This document shows positions 36,401 through 45,086 of a DNA stretch of 64,000 nucleotides, in pieces; position 1 is the stretch's first letter; each line of letters begins with the position of its first letter. Origin of the DNA: Streptomyces sp. SCUT-3. Its GTDB lineage: Bacteria > Actinomycetota > Actinomycetes > Streptomycetales > Streptomycetaceae. A program made the position numbers and the translations under genes. Under the pieces are notes generated by a model. That model saw only the letters and a program-made list of their open reading frames with translations. It was not told the DNA's origin and did no database searches. The stretch spans positions 62,001 to 126,000 of the forward strand of contig NZ_CP046907.1 in assembly GCF_014083985.1 (NCBI RefSeq), read 5' to 3'.

Positions 36401-36490
36401 GTGCGGCGGGGGTGGAACGGGACGGGTGCGGCGGGGGTGGAACGGGACGGGTGCGGCGGGGGTGGAACGGGACGGGTGCGGCGGGGGTAC
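36401..36490. repeat. 25-bp tandem repeat, about 3.6 copies
   Basis: Units start at 36401, 36426, 36451 and 36476 (partial). Each begins GTGCGGCGGGGGTGGAACGG and ends GACGG. Identical copies suggest recent slippage. It lies upstream of the 35932-36336 gene. Confidence 0.9.
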
Positions 36491-36661
36491 GGGGCCGCGG
36501 CCGGGCCCGGCGGATGACTGCGGCGGGCGGTTCGCAGAACCGTTCCAGCACTGTTCATTCTACTCCCAACAGCCCTTCTTTCCTACCCCTAAAGCGCCTC
36601 TGACCAGCCAAAACATCCTTCAGGGCATCAGTTTTCGCCGTTCACCGAAGAACCGCGCAAA

Positions 36662-36707
36662 GGACCGCGCGGGTCCGGCGTGCGTGCACGCCGGACCCGC
36701 GCGGTCC
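36662..36707 (-). terminator. Very strong terminator after the ferritin-like gene
   Basis: Perfect 22-bp stem (36662-36683 with 36686-36707) around a GT loop. It is 27 bp past the stop of the minus-strand gene ending at 36734. Upstream of it, 36540-36600 is unusually AT-rich. Confidence 0.85.
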
Positions 36708-36733
36708 CGGAGGGGCGAGGGGTCCTCAGCGGA

Positions 36734-37777
36734 TCACCCGGCTCGCTTCTCGGCACGCAGCTCCTGCTCGAAGGCGCGGGCGTGGCGGGCCTCGTCCGCG
36801 GCGGCGTCGGTGAACACCTCCGCGGCGCGGACGTCGCCGGCCTTGCGGGCGCGCTCGGCGAACTTCGGGTACATCACCCGGTGGGCATGGTGCTCGGCGG
36901 CGACGGAGGCCCTCAAGTTGTCGGCGGTGGTGCCCACCAGGCCGGCCTGCCGGGCCAGGCCGGCGAAGTGCTCGTTGAGTTCGACGTCGGCCAGGCCGGT
37001 GAACAGGGCGGCGACCTTGGCGTGGCCGTGGTCCTTGGCGTGTTGGGCGAACAGGGTGTAGGCGGCGTGCGCGAGAGCCTCGCCGTGCATGGCCCTGGCC
37101 AGGTTCTCCCGGGTGCGCGGGGAGGAGGCGAGCGGCATTCCTGCCGCGACGGTCTCGTGGCGGGCGGCCGACGCCGCGGGGACGTTCCCCTTGCCGGAGA
37201 CGACGGCCTTCAGCGCGGCCGTAAGGGCCTTGCGGTGGTCGTTCTCGTCACGGGCGAGCTCGTCGAACAGCTCGGCGGCGGCCGTGTCGCCGTCACGGCG
37301 GGCCTGCTCGGCGAACTCCGGGTAGGAGGTGAGGGCCTCGGTGGTCTCGCCCTCGATCGCACGGCGCAGGTTGGACTCGTCGCTCCCGACGAGGTCGGCG
37401 AGGCCGGCTTCCCTCTTGAAGTGGTCGTTCAGCTCGTCCTCGGCGGTGTCGGCGAAGAGCTTGGCCGCGCGCGGCAGCTTCTCCCGCTCGGCCTGTTTGC
37501 CGAAGAAGCTGTAGGAGGCGTAGGCGAAGGCCTCCTCGCGCATCGAGGCCATCAGGTCTGCCACGGTACTCAGGGCGAGCACGCGGGAGGCGTCCTTTCC
37601 GGCCGCAGCATCCGTCCTGCCCGCCGCGCTCCCCTGCGTCCCGACGCCGGGCTTGACGGGGGAGGCGTCCTGCGGGGAACCGACGGGGGAGGAGAAGGCG
37701 GGCAGGGCGCCGCCGGCCATCGCGGCCGAGGCCACAACGAGGATCGCGAGCGCGCGAACCGATCGAACGTGCTGCAT
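36734..37777 (-). CDS. Secreted tandem ferritin-like (rubrerythrin-type) protein
   Basis: The 347-residue protein has a signal peptide (SVRALAILVVASAAMAGGAL) and then two similar four-helix halves, about residues 73-200 and 220-340. Each half carries carboxylate/histidine helices: REEAFAYASYSF with EDELNDHF, DENDHRKAL; then HGEALAHAAYTLF with DVELNEHF, DEARHARAF. These resemble the ExxH metal ligands of ferritin-like/rubrerythrin proteins, but the Cys4 rubredoxin domain is absent. Export of such a protein is unusual. It is transcribed alone and ends at a 22-bp terminator. Confidence 0.8.
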   Translation of the reverse strand: MQHVRSVRALAILVVASAAMAGGALPAFSSPVGSPQDASPVKPGVGTQGSAAGRTDAAAGKDASRVLALSTVADLMASMREEAFAYASYSFFGKQAEREKLPRAAKLFADTAEDELNDHFKREAGLADLVGSDESNLRRAIEGETTEALTSYPEFAEQARRDGDTAAAELFDELARDENDHRKALTAALKAVVSGKGNVPAASAARHETVAAGMPLASSPRTRENLARAMHGEALAHAAYTLFAQHAKDHGHAKVAALFTGLADVELNEHFAGLARQAGLVGTTADNLRASVAAEHHAHRVMYPKFAERARKAGDVRAAEVFTDAAADEARHARAFEQELRAEKRAG

Positions 37778-37983
37778 GCTGACTTCCTTTCCCGGCACCG
37801 CGACGGCGCCGGAACCGTGATGCCCCCGGCGGTACTCTCACCCGGTTGAGGAAAGTCATACGGCTACCTGCATACACCCCCGCGAAAGGGTGAAGCCGGT
37901 ACGCCCGCCTGCTGCATCGCCCCAGGTCGCGCGGGAAGCCCGGGCGGCCAGGAGGCCGCGCCGGACGACGCGGGCCCCGTGCC

Positions 37984-38118
37984 TCACCGCCTCTTGCGCA
38001 GCCGGCTGAAGGCCTGCTTGGCCTGCTCCCGCTTCCTGGGATCGGAGGCCATCCTCCTGCCCTCCTCGGTCAGGCGGCGCCCCTGCGGGCTCCGCGCGAA
38101 CTCCTTGATCCGGTTCAT
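37984..38118 (-). CDS. Small basic protein
   Basis: 44 residues: MNRIKEFARSPQGRRLTEEG continuing to a basic RLRKRR end. Such short 'FARSPQGRR' proteins are frequent in Streptomyces and have no known function. A GTG four codons upstream (38130), behind GGAGTGGATG, is an alternative start. No neighbour in the operon. Confidence 0.6.
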   Translation of the reverse strand: MNRIKEFARSPQGRRLTEEGRRMASDPRKREQAKQAFSRLRKRR

Positions 38119-38411
38119 GATCCCGGGCACGGTCCATCCACTCCTCGACGTCGTCACCGCCCGGACGGCGGTGCGCTCTCGACCGTCCCCTACCCCGCAG
38201 AACGCGACAGGCACGCGACGGGCACCGGTTCCGCGCAGGTGTTCGGAGCGGTGGGCGGGCGGACCGGACGCACCTCCCGAAAAATCGCCGGACGTGTCCG
38301 GTGGTCTCCGGGGCAGGAGCGGCCGAGGCGGACCGCACGGCGCGGCCGCCCGGGGACAGGACGGCACCGTCGGCGTCCTGTCCCTCACGTGTCCTGTTGA
38401 GGAGAGTTCCT

Positions 38412-39791
38412 GTGCCCGTTTCGGTGGGAGTCGAAGAAGAGTTCCACGTCGTCGACGTGGAGAGCCGGATGCTGGTGCCGCGGGCCCGCGCGGTGCTGGA
38501 CCGGCTGCCGGAGCACGGCTTCACCACCGAGCTCCAGCAGTCGATCGTCGAGGCCAACAGCGGGGTGCACGTCTCGCTCGACGCGCTCCACGCCGACCTC
38601 GCGGAGTCCCGGCGGGCGCTGGACGCGGCCGCCGCGCCGCTGGGCCTGGCCGCCGTCGCGGCCGGCACCGTGCCGCTGGCCCGCGCCGGCTCGGTGGACG
38701 CCACCCCCGACCCGCGCTACCGGCGCATGGTCGAGGAGTACCGCACGGTCGCCCACGAGCAGCTGATCTGCGGCGCACAGGTGCACGTCGACGTGCCCGA
38801 CCGCGACACGGCGGTGCGGGCGATGTGCGCGGTGTCGCCGTGGCTGCCCGCCCTGCTGGCGCTGTCCGCCAGCTCTCCGTTCTGGTTCGGCTCCGACACC
38901 GGGTACGCCAGCTGGCGCACCCTGCTGTGGCAGCGCTGGCCCACCACCGGCCCGGCCGGCTGCTTCGGCTCGGCCGCCGAGTACGACGCGGCCGTGGCAG
39001 GCCTGGTTCGCTCGGGTGTGATCAGCGACCCGGGGATGGTCTACTACGACGTCCGCCCCTCGGCCCACCAGCAGACCCTGGAGCTGAGACTCTGCGACGC
39101 CTGCCCCCGCGCCGAGACCGTGGTGATGATCGCCGGGCTGTTCCGCGCCCTGGTGGTCGACGCCTGCGAGGCCGCGCCGGGGGACTGCGGCGGGGGGCGG
39201 GGCCGGCACGAGGGCCTGCGGGCGGCGAACTGGCGGGCCGCCAGGTCCGGGCTGGAGGGCGACCTGATCGATCCGGTCTCCGGGACGGCGGCGCCCGCGC
39301 CGCAGGTGGTGCGGTCGATGCTGGCCCGGCTGCGCCCGCGCCTGGAGGAGCTCGGCGACTGGGACGCCGTGTCGGAACTGGCCGAGGACGCCCTGGGCCG
39401 CGGCAGCGCCGCCCACCGCCTGCGGCGCGCGGCGGACGACGGCGGCCTGACGGCGGCCGTCGACCTGCTGGTCGACGAGACCCGCGGCGGCCGTGCCGAG
39501 GGCCGGCGGCCGCACCGCGGCGGCCCGTCCGCGAACCGCCGGCCGCGGCGCGGCCTGGCGGTGGCCCGCGGCGGCCTGCTCGGGAGCGGCGGGCAGGCCC
39601 CGGTACTGCCGGGAAGGCCCGCGGCAGTGCCCGCGACCGTGCCCGCGGCAGTGCCCGCGGCCGCGGGCGGTGCGGGCCGTCCGGGCACGGCCGCCGGCGG
39701 CCCGCACCCCCGGCCGAAGAAGCCGGCTCTGCCGCTCGGCAGGACCGTGCTCCCCCTGCACCGGGACGGCCAGGACCCCGTCCCCCGCTGA
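38412..39791 (+). CDS. YbdK-family carboxylate-amine ligase (GCS2, EgtA-like fold)
   Basis: 459 residues. The catalytic part (1-365) is the glutamate-cysteine-ligase family 2 fold: VGVEEEFHVVD, ANSGVHVSL, GAQVHVDVPDRD, TLELRLCDACP. Such enzymes form an amide between a carboxylate, often glutamate, and an amine with ATP. Residues ~370-459 are a low-complexity Arg/Pro/Ala tail, unusual for the family. GTG start behind GAGGAGAG. A 5 x 29-bp repeat overlaps the stop codon. The amidotransferase and peptidase that follow suggest a joint role in a small peptide. Confidence 0.88.
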   Translation: MPVSVGVEEEFHVVDVESRMLVPRARAVLDRLPEHGFTTELQQSIVEANSGVHVSLDALHADLAESRRALDAAAAPLGLAAVAAGTVPLARAGSVDATPDPRYRRMVEEYRTVAHEQLICGAQVHVDVPDRDTAVRAMCAVSPWLPALLALSASSPFWFGSDTGYASWRTLLWQRWPTTGPAGCFGSAAEYDAAVAGLVRSGVISDPGMVYYDVRPSAHQQTLELRLCDACPRAETVVMIAGLFRALVVDACEAAPGDCGGGRGRHEGLRAANWRAARSGLEGDLIDPVSGTAAPAPQVVRSMLARLRPRLEELGDWDAVSELAEDALGRGSAAHRLRRAADDGGLTAAVDLLVDETRGGRAEGRRPHRGGPSANRRPRRGLAVARGGLLGSGGQAPVLPGRPAAVPATVPAAVPAAAGGAGRPGTAAGGPHPRPKKPALPLGRTVLPLHRDGQDPVPR

Positions 39792-39926
39792 CCGCTCCCG
39801 CCGGGACCGTCCCCCGCTGACCGCTCCCGCCGGGACCGTCCCCCGCTGACCGCTCCCGCCGGGACCGGCCCCCGCTGACCGCTCCCGCCGGGACCGTCCC
39901 CCGCTGACCGCTCCCGCCGGGACCGG
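39782..39926. repeat. 29-bp tandem repeat (5 copies) containing the ligase stop codon
   Basis: Copies begin at 39782, 39811, 39840, 39869 and 39898; each starts CCCCCGCTGACCGCTCCCGC and differs only at the last base. The TGA in copy 1 is the stop of the ligase gene. No spacers, so not CRISPR. Confidence 0.95.
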
Positions 39927-39950
39927 CCCCCGCGGGCCGGTCCCGGCGGG
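39913..39950 (+). terminator. Hairpin at the end of the 29-bp repeat
   Basis: Perfect 17-bp stem (39913-39929 with 39934-39950), starting CCCGCCGGGACCGG, with a 4-nt loop. It could end the ligase transcript; the left arm is part of repeat copy 5. Confidence 0.6.
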
Positions 39951-40119
39951 CCGGTCCCGGCGGGGGCGGCGGCCACCGACCGCCGGCGGCGCGCGGCGGA
40001 CCTGCGGATACGCGGACGCGGAGCGGGCAGGCGTCCCTGTGCGTCAGGGGCCCGGCCCGCCGCCTCCGCGCCCGCCCGCCGAGCGTCCCTGTCACCGATC
40101 GAACAAGGAGTGCACGCAC

Positions 40120-40227
40120 ATGCGCCACCACAGAGCCCCGTTCCCGTCCCGCCGGTCCGAGGCAGCCGCTTCCCCACCGCCCGCGGAACGGGCTCCGGCA
40201 GGAGGGGGTGCCGCATGTGCGGGCTGA
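40120..40227 (+). CDS. Small ORF translationally coupled to the amidotransferase
   Basis: 35 codons from an ATG with AAGGAG 9 nt upstream, encoding MRHHRAPFPSRRSEAAASPP and then a Gly/Ala end. Its stop lies inside the start of the amidotransferase gene (40215), so ribosomes finishing it could reinitiate there. It may act as a leader for expression rather than as a protein. No family known. Confidence 0.45.
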   Translation: MRHHRAPFPSRRSEAAASPPPAERAPAGGGAACAG

Positions 40228-41998
40228 GCGGGGAGATCCGCTTCGACGGCGGACGGCCCGACGTCGCGGCCGTGGAACGGATGACCGACCGGCTGGAGGC
40301 ACGCGGGCCCGACGGCCGGGGCGTGTGGTCGCAGGGCGCGGTGGCGCTCGGCCACCGCCGGTTGAAGATCATCGACCTGTCGGAGCGCGGCGCCCAGCCG
40401 ATGACCGACCCGCAGGGCCGGCTCACCGGCGTCTTCAACGGCTGCATCTACAACTACCAGGAGCTGCGCCGGGAGCTGGAGGACCTGGGCCACCGCTTCT
40501 TCTCCACCTCCGACACGGAGGTGCTGCTGAAGGCCTACCTCCAGTGGGGTGCCGGCTGCGTCGACCGCCTCTTCGGCATGTTCGCCTTCGCCGTGGTCGA
40601 GCAGGACACAGGCCGGGTGGTGCTGGCCCGTGACCGGCTGGGCATCAAGCCCCTGTACCTGACGGAGGACTCCCGCCGGCTGCGCTTCGCCTCCTCGCTG
40701 CCGGCCCTGCTGGCGGGCGGCGGCGTGGACACCTCGCTCGACCCGGTCGCCCTGCACCAGTACCTGAGCCTGCACGCGACGGTGGCCGCGCCGCGCACCG
40801 TGCTGGCCGGGGTGCGCAAGCTGCCCCCGGCGACCGTGCTGACCGTGGAGCCGGACGGCAGCCGCCACGACCACCGCTACTGGCAGCCGTCGTACACCCG
40901 CCGTCCCGAGCACGAGGGGATGGACGCCGCCGACTGGCGGGACGCGGTGCTGGAGTCGCTGCGCACCGCCGTGCGCCGGCGCATGGTCGCCGACGTGCCG
41001 GTGGGCGTGCTGCTGTCGGGCGGGCTGGACTCCAGCCTGATCGTGGCGCTGCTCGCCGAGGAGGGCCAGAAGGACCTGGCGACGTTCAGCGTCGGCTTCG
41101 AGTCGGAGGGCGGCGAGCAGGGCGACGAGTTCTCCTACTCCGACCTGGTCGCGCGGCGCTTCTCGACCGACCACCGCCAGATCATGGTCCCCTCGGACCG
41201 GCTGGCGAACGCCCTGGACAGGGCGGTGGCCGCCATGAGCGAGCCGATGATCAGCCACGACACGGTCGCCTTCCACCTGCTGTCGGAGCAGGTCTCCAAG
41301 GAGGTCAGGGTCGTCCAGAGCGGGCAGGGCGCCGACGAGGTCTTCGCCGGGTACCACTGGTACCCGGACCTGGCGGCGGTGCCGCGCGAGGAGGAGCCGG
41401 AGACGTACGCGCAGGTGTACTTCGACCGGCCGCACGCCGACCTCGCCCGGATGCTGCAGCCGCACGTCCTGGCGGACCACGACGCCTCCTCCGCCCTGGT
41501 GCGGGAGCACATGGCGGAGGACGGCGCCGAAACGGCGCTCGACGCGGCGCTGCGGCTGGACACCCACGTGATGCTGGTCGACGACCCGGTCAAGCGGGTC
41601 GACAACATGACCATGGACTGGGGCCTGGAGGCGCGGGTGCCGTTCCTGGACCACGAACTGGTGGAACTGGCCGCCGCCTGCCCCCCGAGCTCAAGCTCGC
41701 CCAGGACGGCAAGGGCGTGCTCAAGGACGCAGGCCGGCAGGTGCTGCCGCGCGAGGTCGTCGACCGGCCCAAGGGGTACTTCCCGGTGCCGGCGATCCGG
41801 CACATGGCGGGACCGGTGCTCGACCGGGTCCGCGAGGCCCTGTCGGCCCCCGAGGCCCGGGCCCGGGGGATCTTCCGGGAGTCGTACGTCTCCGAGCTCC
41901 TGGAGGCGCCCGACGCCCACCGCACCAAGCGCGGGGCGAACACCCTGTGGCAGGTAGCTTTGCTGGAGATATGGCTGCAGACGCACGGAATCCACTGA
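40215..41998 (+). CDS. N-acetylglutaminylglutamine-type amidotransferase (asparagine synthase family), one-base frameshift
   Basis: Repaired, 594 residues. Cys2 in MCGLSGEIRF is the glutaminase nucleophile, which fixes this ATG as the start. The N-terminal glutaminase half is followed by the synthetase P-loop VGVLLSGGLDSSLIVALLAE. Segments such as GHRRLKIIDLSERG and FYxLLSEQVSKEVRVVQSGQ match the branch that amidates N-acetylglutaminylglutamine to an osmolyte. Residues after ~491 are in another frame; a seventh C at 41681-41686 restores GYFPVPAIRHMAG to the end. It is likely cotranscribed with the peptidase, whose start lies within this gene. Confidence 0.85.
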
Positions 41999-44401
41999 CC
42001 GGGGCACGGGAGTCGCGGGCCGGTTCCGCGGCTCCCGCCACGCCCGCCTCCGCCACGCCCGCCTCCGCCGCGGCCACGTCCACGACGGCCGGGGCCTCCA
42101 CGGCCGCGTCCACCGCGGCCGGGCTCCCGGGGCCGGGGCACGGTCCGTCCGGGTACGGCCCGGGCGGGCACGGCGGCCGCGTCCCCGCGACGGCCCCCGT
42201 CGCCGTGCCGCTGCCCGAGGTGCACGTGCGCCGGGACACCCCCGCGCCGGTGACCGCCCACGGCTGCTGGTACCCGGCGGCCGATCCCACCGGCCGGCAG
42301 GTCGCCTTCATCTGCAACCGCAGCGGCGTGCCGCAGCTGTGGACCGGGCCGGTGGACGGCAGCGAGGCCCGCCTGCTGGACCCGGGCCCCGACCCGGTGA
42401 CGGAGGTGTCCTGGTCGCCCGACGGCCGCTGGATCGCCTACACCACCGCCCCGGGCGGTGGCGAGCACACCCGGGTGCTGTGCATCCGCCCCGACGGCAC
42501 CGGCCGCCGGGTGCTGGGCGGCGCCGAACCGGGCAGCTCCGCCTACCCCGGGCGGTGGACGCGCGACGGCTCCGCCCTGGCCGTCACCGTCGCCGCCCCC
42601 GCCGTCCGCCCGTTCCCGGACGGCGGCACCGGGCACGCCCCGGGCGAACAGGCCGGCGCCCCGCCGGGCCCGCCCCCGCTGCCCCGTGCCGGGGCGCTCC
42701 CGCCCGGGTGGAGCCGCCGGGACGGGCACGCGGTGCTGCTCGGCGGCGTGCACCCCGGCGAGGTCGGGCGGGCCCGCACCCGGTGCTGCCAGTGGACGGC
42801 GCCCCGCCGCGGGGCGCCGCGCCGGGGATCGGCACGATCGCGACGCACCCCGCTCCCGGACCGCCCGCGCCGGTCCCGGGCCTCCTCGCCGGGCGGGACC
42901 CGGGGGCGGGCGCGGCGCCGGGGAGCGCGAGCTGGCCGCCTACCTGGCCGACCCCGACGGTGTGCGCTCCCCCGAACTGCTGGCCACCGAGGCCGGTGCC
43001 GCCACCTTGAGGGTGTGCGACACCACCGCGGACGGGCGGCTGGCGCTGCTGCGCCGCGGGCCCAGGGGCCGGCGCGAGGCGGTGGTGCTGCGCACCGCGA
43101 ACCTGGAGACGGCGTGCGTGCTGCCGGTGGCCGACGGCGACCCGTGGATCGGGCGCTTCTCCCCCGACGGCCGCACCCTGTGGCTGCGCAGCGACGCCGA
43201 CCGCGAGTTCGCGGCCCTGCTCGTCGCGGAGCTGGGGCCGGACGGGGACTGCCTGCGCCTGTCCGTGGCGGCCGAGCGGGACGGCGCGGACCTGGAGCTG
43301 CTGGCCGTCTCCGACGACGGCCGGTCGGCCGCCCTGGCGTGGAACGTGCAGGGCCGCAGCGAGCTGGAGACCGTCGCGCTGCCCGACGGGGCGGGGCGGG
43401 ACGGCGTTCCGCTCCCCGCCGGACCCGTGCCGCTGCCGCACGAGGTGGTCACCCGGGTCGTCCCGGTGGAGCCCGGCGGCCCCGGGGGGCCCGGGGGCCT
43501 GCTGGCGGCCCTGTCCGGTTCCCGGCGCCGGCCCGGCGTGTGGCGGGCGCCCGGGGGCGGGCCCCCCGTCCGCACCGGCTGGTCCTCCCGCGACGAGGAC
43601 GTGATCGCCTCGGGCCACCCGCCCGTGCGCCCCGAACCGGTGCGGCTGCGCGCCCGCGACGGCCTGCCGCTGGGCGGCTGGTACTACCGCGCGCCGGGTC
43701 GGGACCACGGCCGGCCGGCCCCGTGCGTGATCCACCTGCACGGCGGGCCGGAGGAGCAGGAGCGGCCGGTGTTCAACCCGCTCTACCACGAGCTGCTGGG
43801 CCGCGGCCTGGACGTCTTCGCGCCCGACGTGCGCGGGTCCTCCGGTTCGGGCCGGTCCTTCGTCGACGCCGACCTGGGCGCCGGGCGGTTCGCGGCGATC
43901 GACGACGTCGCCGACTGCGCGGCCCACGCGGTGGCGGCCGGACTCGCCGACCCCGGGCGGCTGGCGGTGATGGGCCGCTCCTACGGCGGCTACCTGACGC
44001 TGGCCTCCCTGGTGTGGCACCCGCACCTGTTCCGCACCGGCGTCGCGGTGTGCGGCATGTCGGACTTCGCGACGTTCTTCGCCGGCACCGAGCCGTGGAT
44101 CGCGGAGTCGGCCGCCGCCAAGTACGGCCATCCCGAGCACGACCGGGAGCTGCTGCGCGCCCTGTCGCCGATGAGCCGCATCGAGGACCTGCGGGCGCCG
44201 CTGCTGGCCGTGCACGGCGAGCACGACACCAACGTGCCCTTCGGCGAGTCGGAGCAGGTGGTGCGGGCGGCCCGCGAGCACGGTGTCCCGGCCGAGCTGC
44301 TGGTGCTGCGCAACGAGGGGCACGAGTTCCTGCGCGAGGGCAACCGGCTGCTGTTCCGCCGCACCGCCGCGGAATGGCTGGAGCGGTACCTCAAGGGCTG
44401 A
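41971..44401 (+). CDS. S9 family peptidase (prolyl oligopeptidase/acylaminoacyl type), two one-base frameshifts
   Basis: Repaired, 810 residues. An N-terminal ~70-residue Ala/Thr/Ser-rich stretch precedes WD40/TolB-like propeller repeats (VSWSPDGRWIAYTT, GRFSPDGRTLWLR). The C-terminal alpha/beta hydrolase carries the nucleophile GRSYGGYLT, Asp in HGEHDTNVPF and His in NEGHEF. Two single-base gaps (C run 42778-42781, G run 42920-42923) shift the frame; adding one C and one G joins all three segments. No signal peptide. The start overlaps the amidotransferase end. A peptidase also accompanies related amidotransferase operons in other bacteria. Confidence 0.85.
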
Positions 44402-44455
44402 ACCGCCGGCGGCGGCGCGCAGGCCGCGGCAGCCTGCCGGACCGCCGGCGGCCTG

Positions 44456-44817
44456 TCAGTTCCGGGAGACCGTGATCGTCGCCGCCTCGTCGTAGAAGGC
44501 CACGCAGTCCTTGATCAGGGCGACGCCCTCCAGCGGCTCCGGGTAGCCCACACCGCGTTCGCCCGGGTCTCGCCGGTGTCGCGGTCGACGAACGACCAGT
44601 ACCTGGCGTCGCCCTTGAACGGGCAGTGGGTGCTCAGACCGGTGGGCTCCAGGAAGGTGAAGTCGACGTCCTCGACGGGCACGTAGAAGCGGGCGGGCAG
44701 CCCGGTCTCGGTCACCACGACCGGGTGGTCCGTCTCGGCGACGACCCTGCCGCCGATCTCCACCCTGACGTGCCGGTCCCCCGGTACGGCGTCCACTCGG
44801 TGCTGCGACTGGGGCAC
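44456..44817 (-). CDS. DUF427 family protein, one-base frameshift
   Basis: Repaired, 120 residues. HRVDAVPGDRHVRVEIGG, then FYVPVEDVDFTFLEPTGLST, HCPFKGDARYWSF and GYPEPLEGVALIKDCVAFYD are typical of DUF427 (the His and Cys in STHCPFKG are conserved). The frame breaks near 44547; adding one G to that run (CCC on the plus strand) restores it. The GTG at 44817 follows AGGAGGA. A second DUF427 gene lies at 59915. Family function is unknown. Confidence 0.85.
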
Positions 44818-45086
44818 GGGTCCTCCTGAGCGGTGTCGGGAAAGGGACGTCCCGGCGGTACCGGTACCGACTGTACGTGCCCCCGGGCGCCCTCGCCGCG
44901 GTGTTCGCCGCGGGAGCCGCTTCGCGGCGGGCGGCGTGCCCGCGCGGGGCCGTGCCTCGGCACCCGTCACCGCCGGACGCCGGTGAACAGGGCGCCGCCC
45001 GGTGCCGGAGAGGCACCGGGCGGCGGTGGCGCGCGGGGAGCCGGTTCATCCGGTCCGGAACGCCGGGGCCCTTGCGACGTGCGGCG

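Noticed and set aside
39782-39926. CRISPR array
   Set aside because: The 29-bp units are contiguous with no spacers and no cas genes.
40110-40214. Upstream GTG start for the amidotransferase
   Set aside because: The family needs Cys as residue 2 after Met; only the ATG at 40215 gives this.
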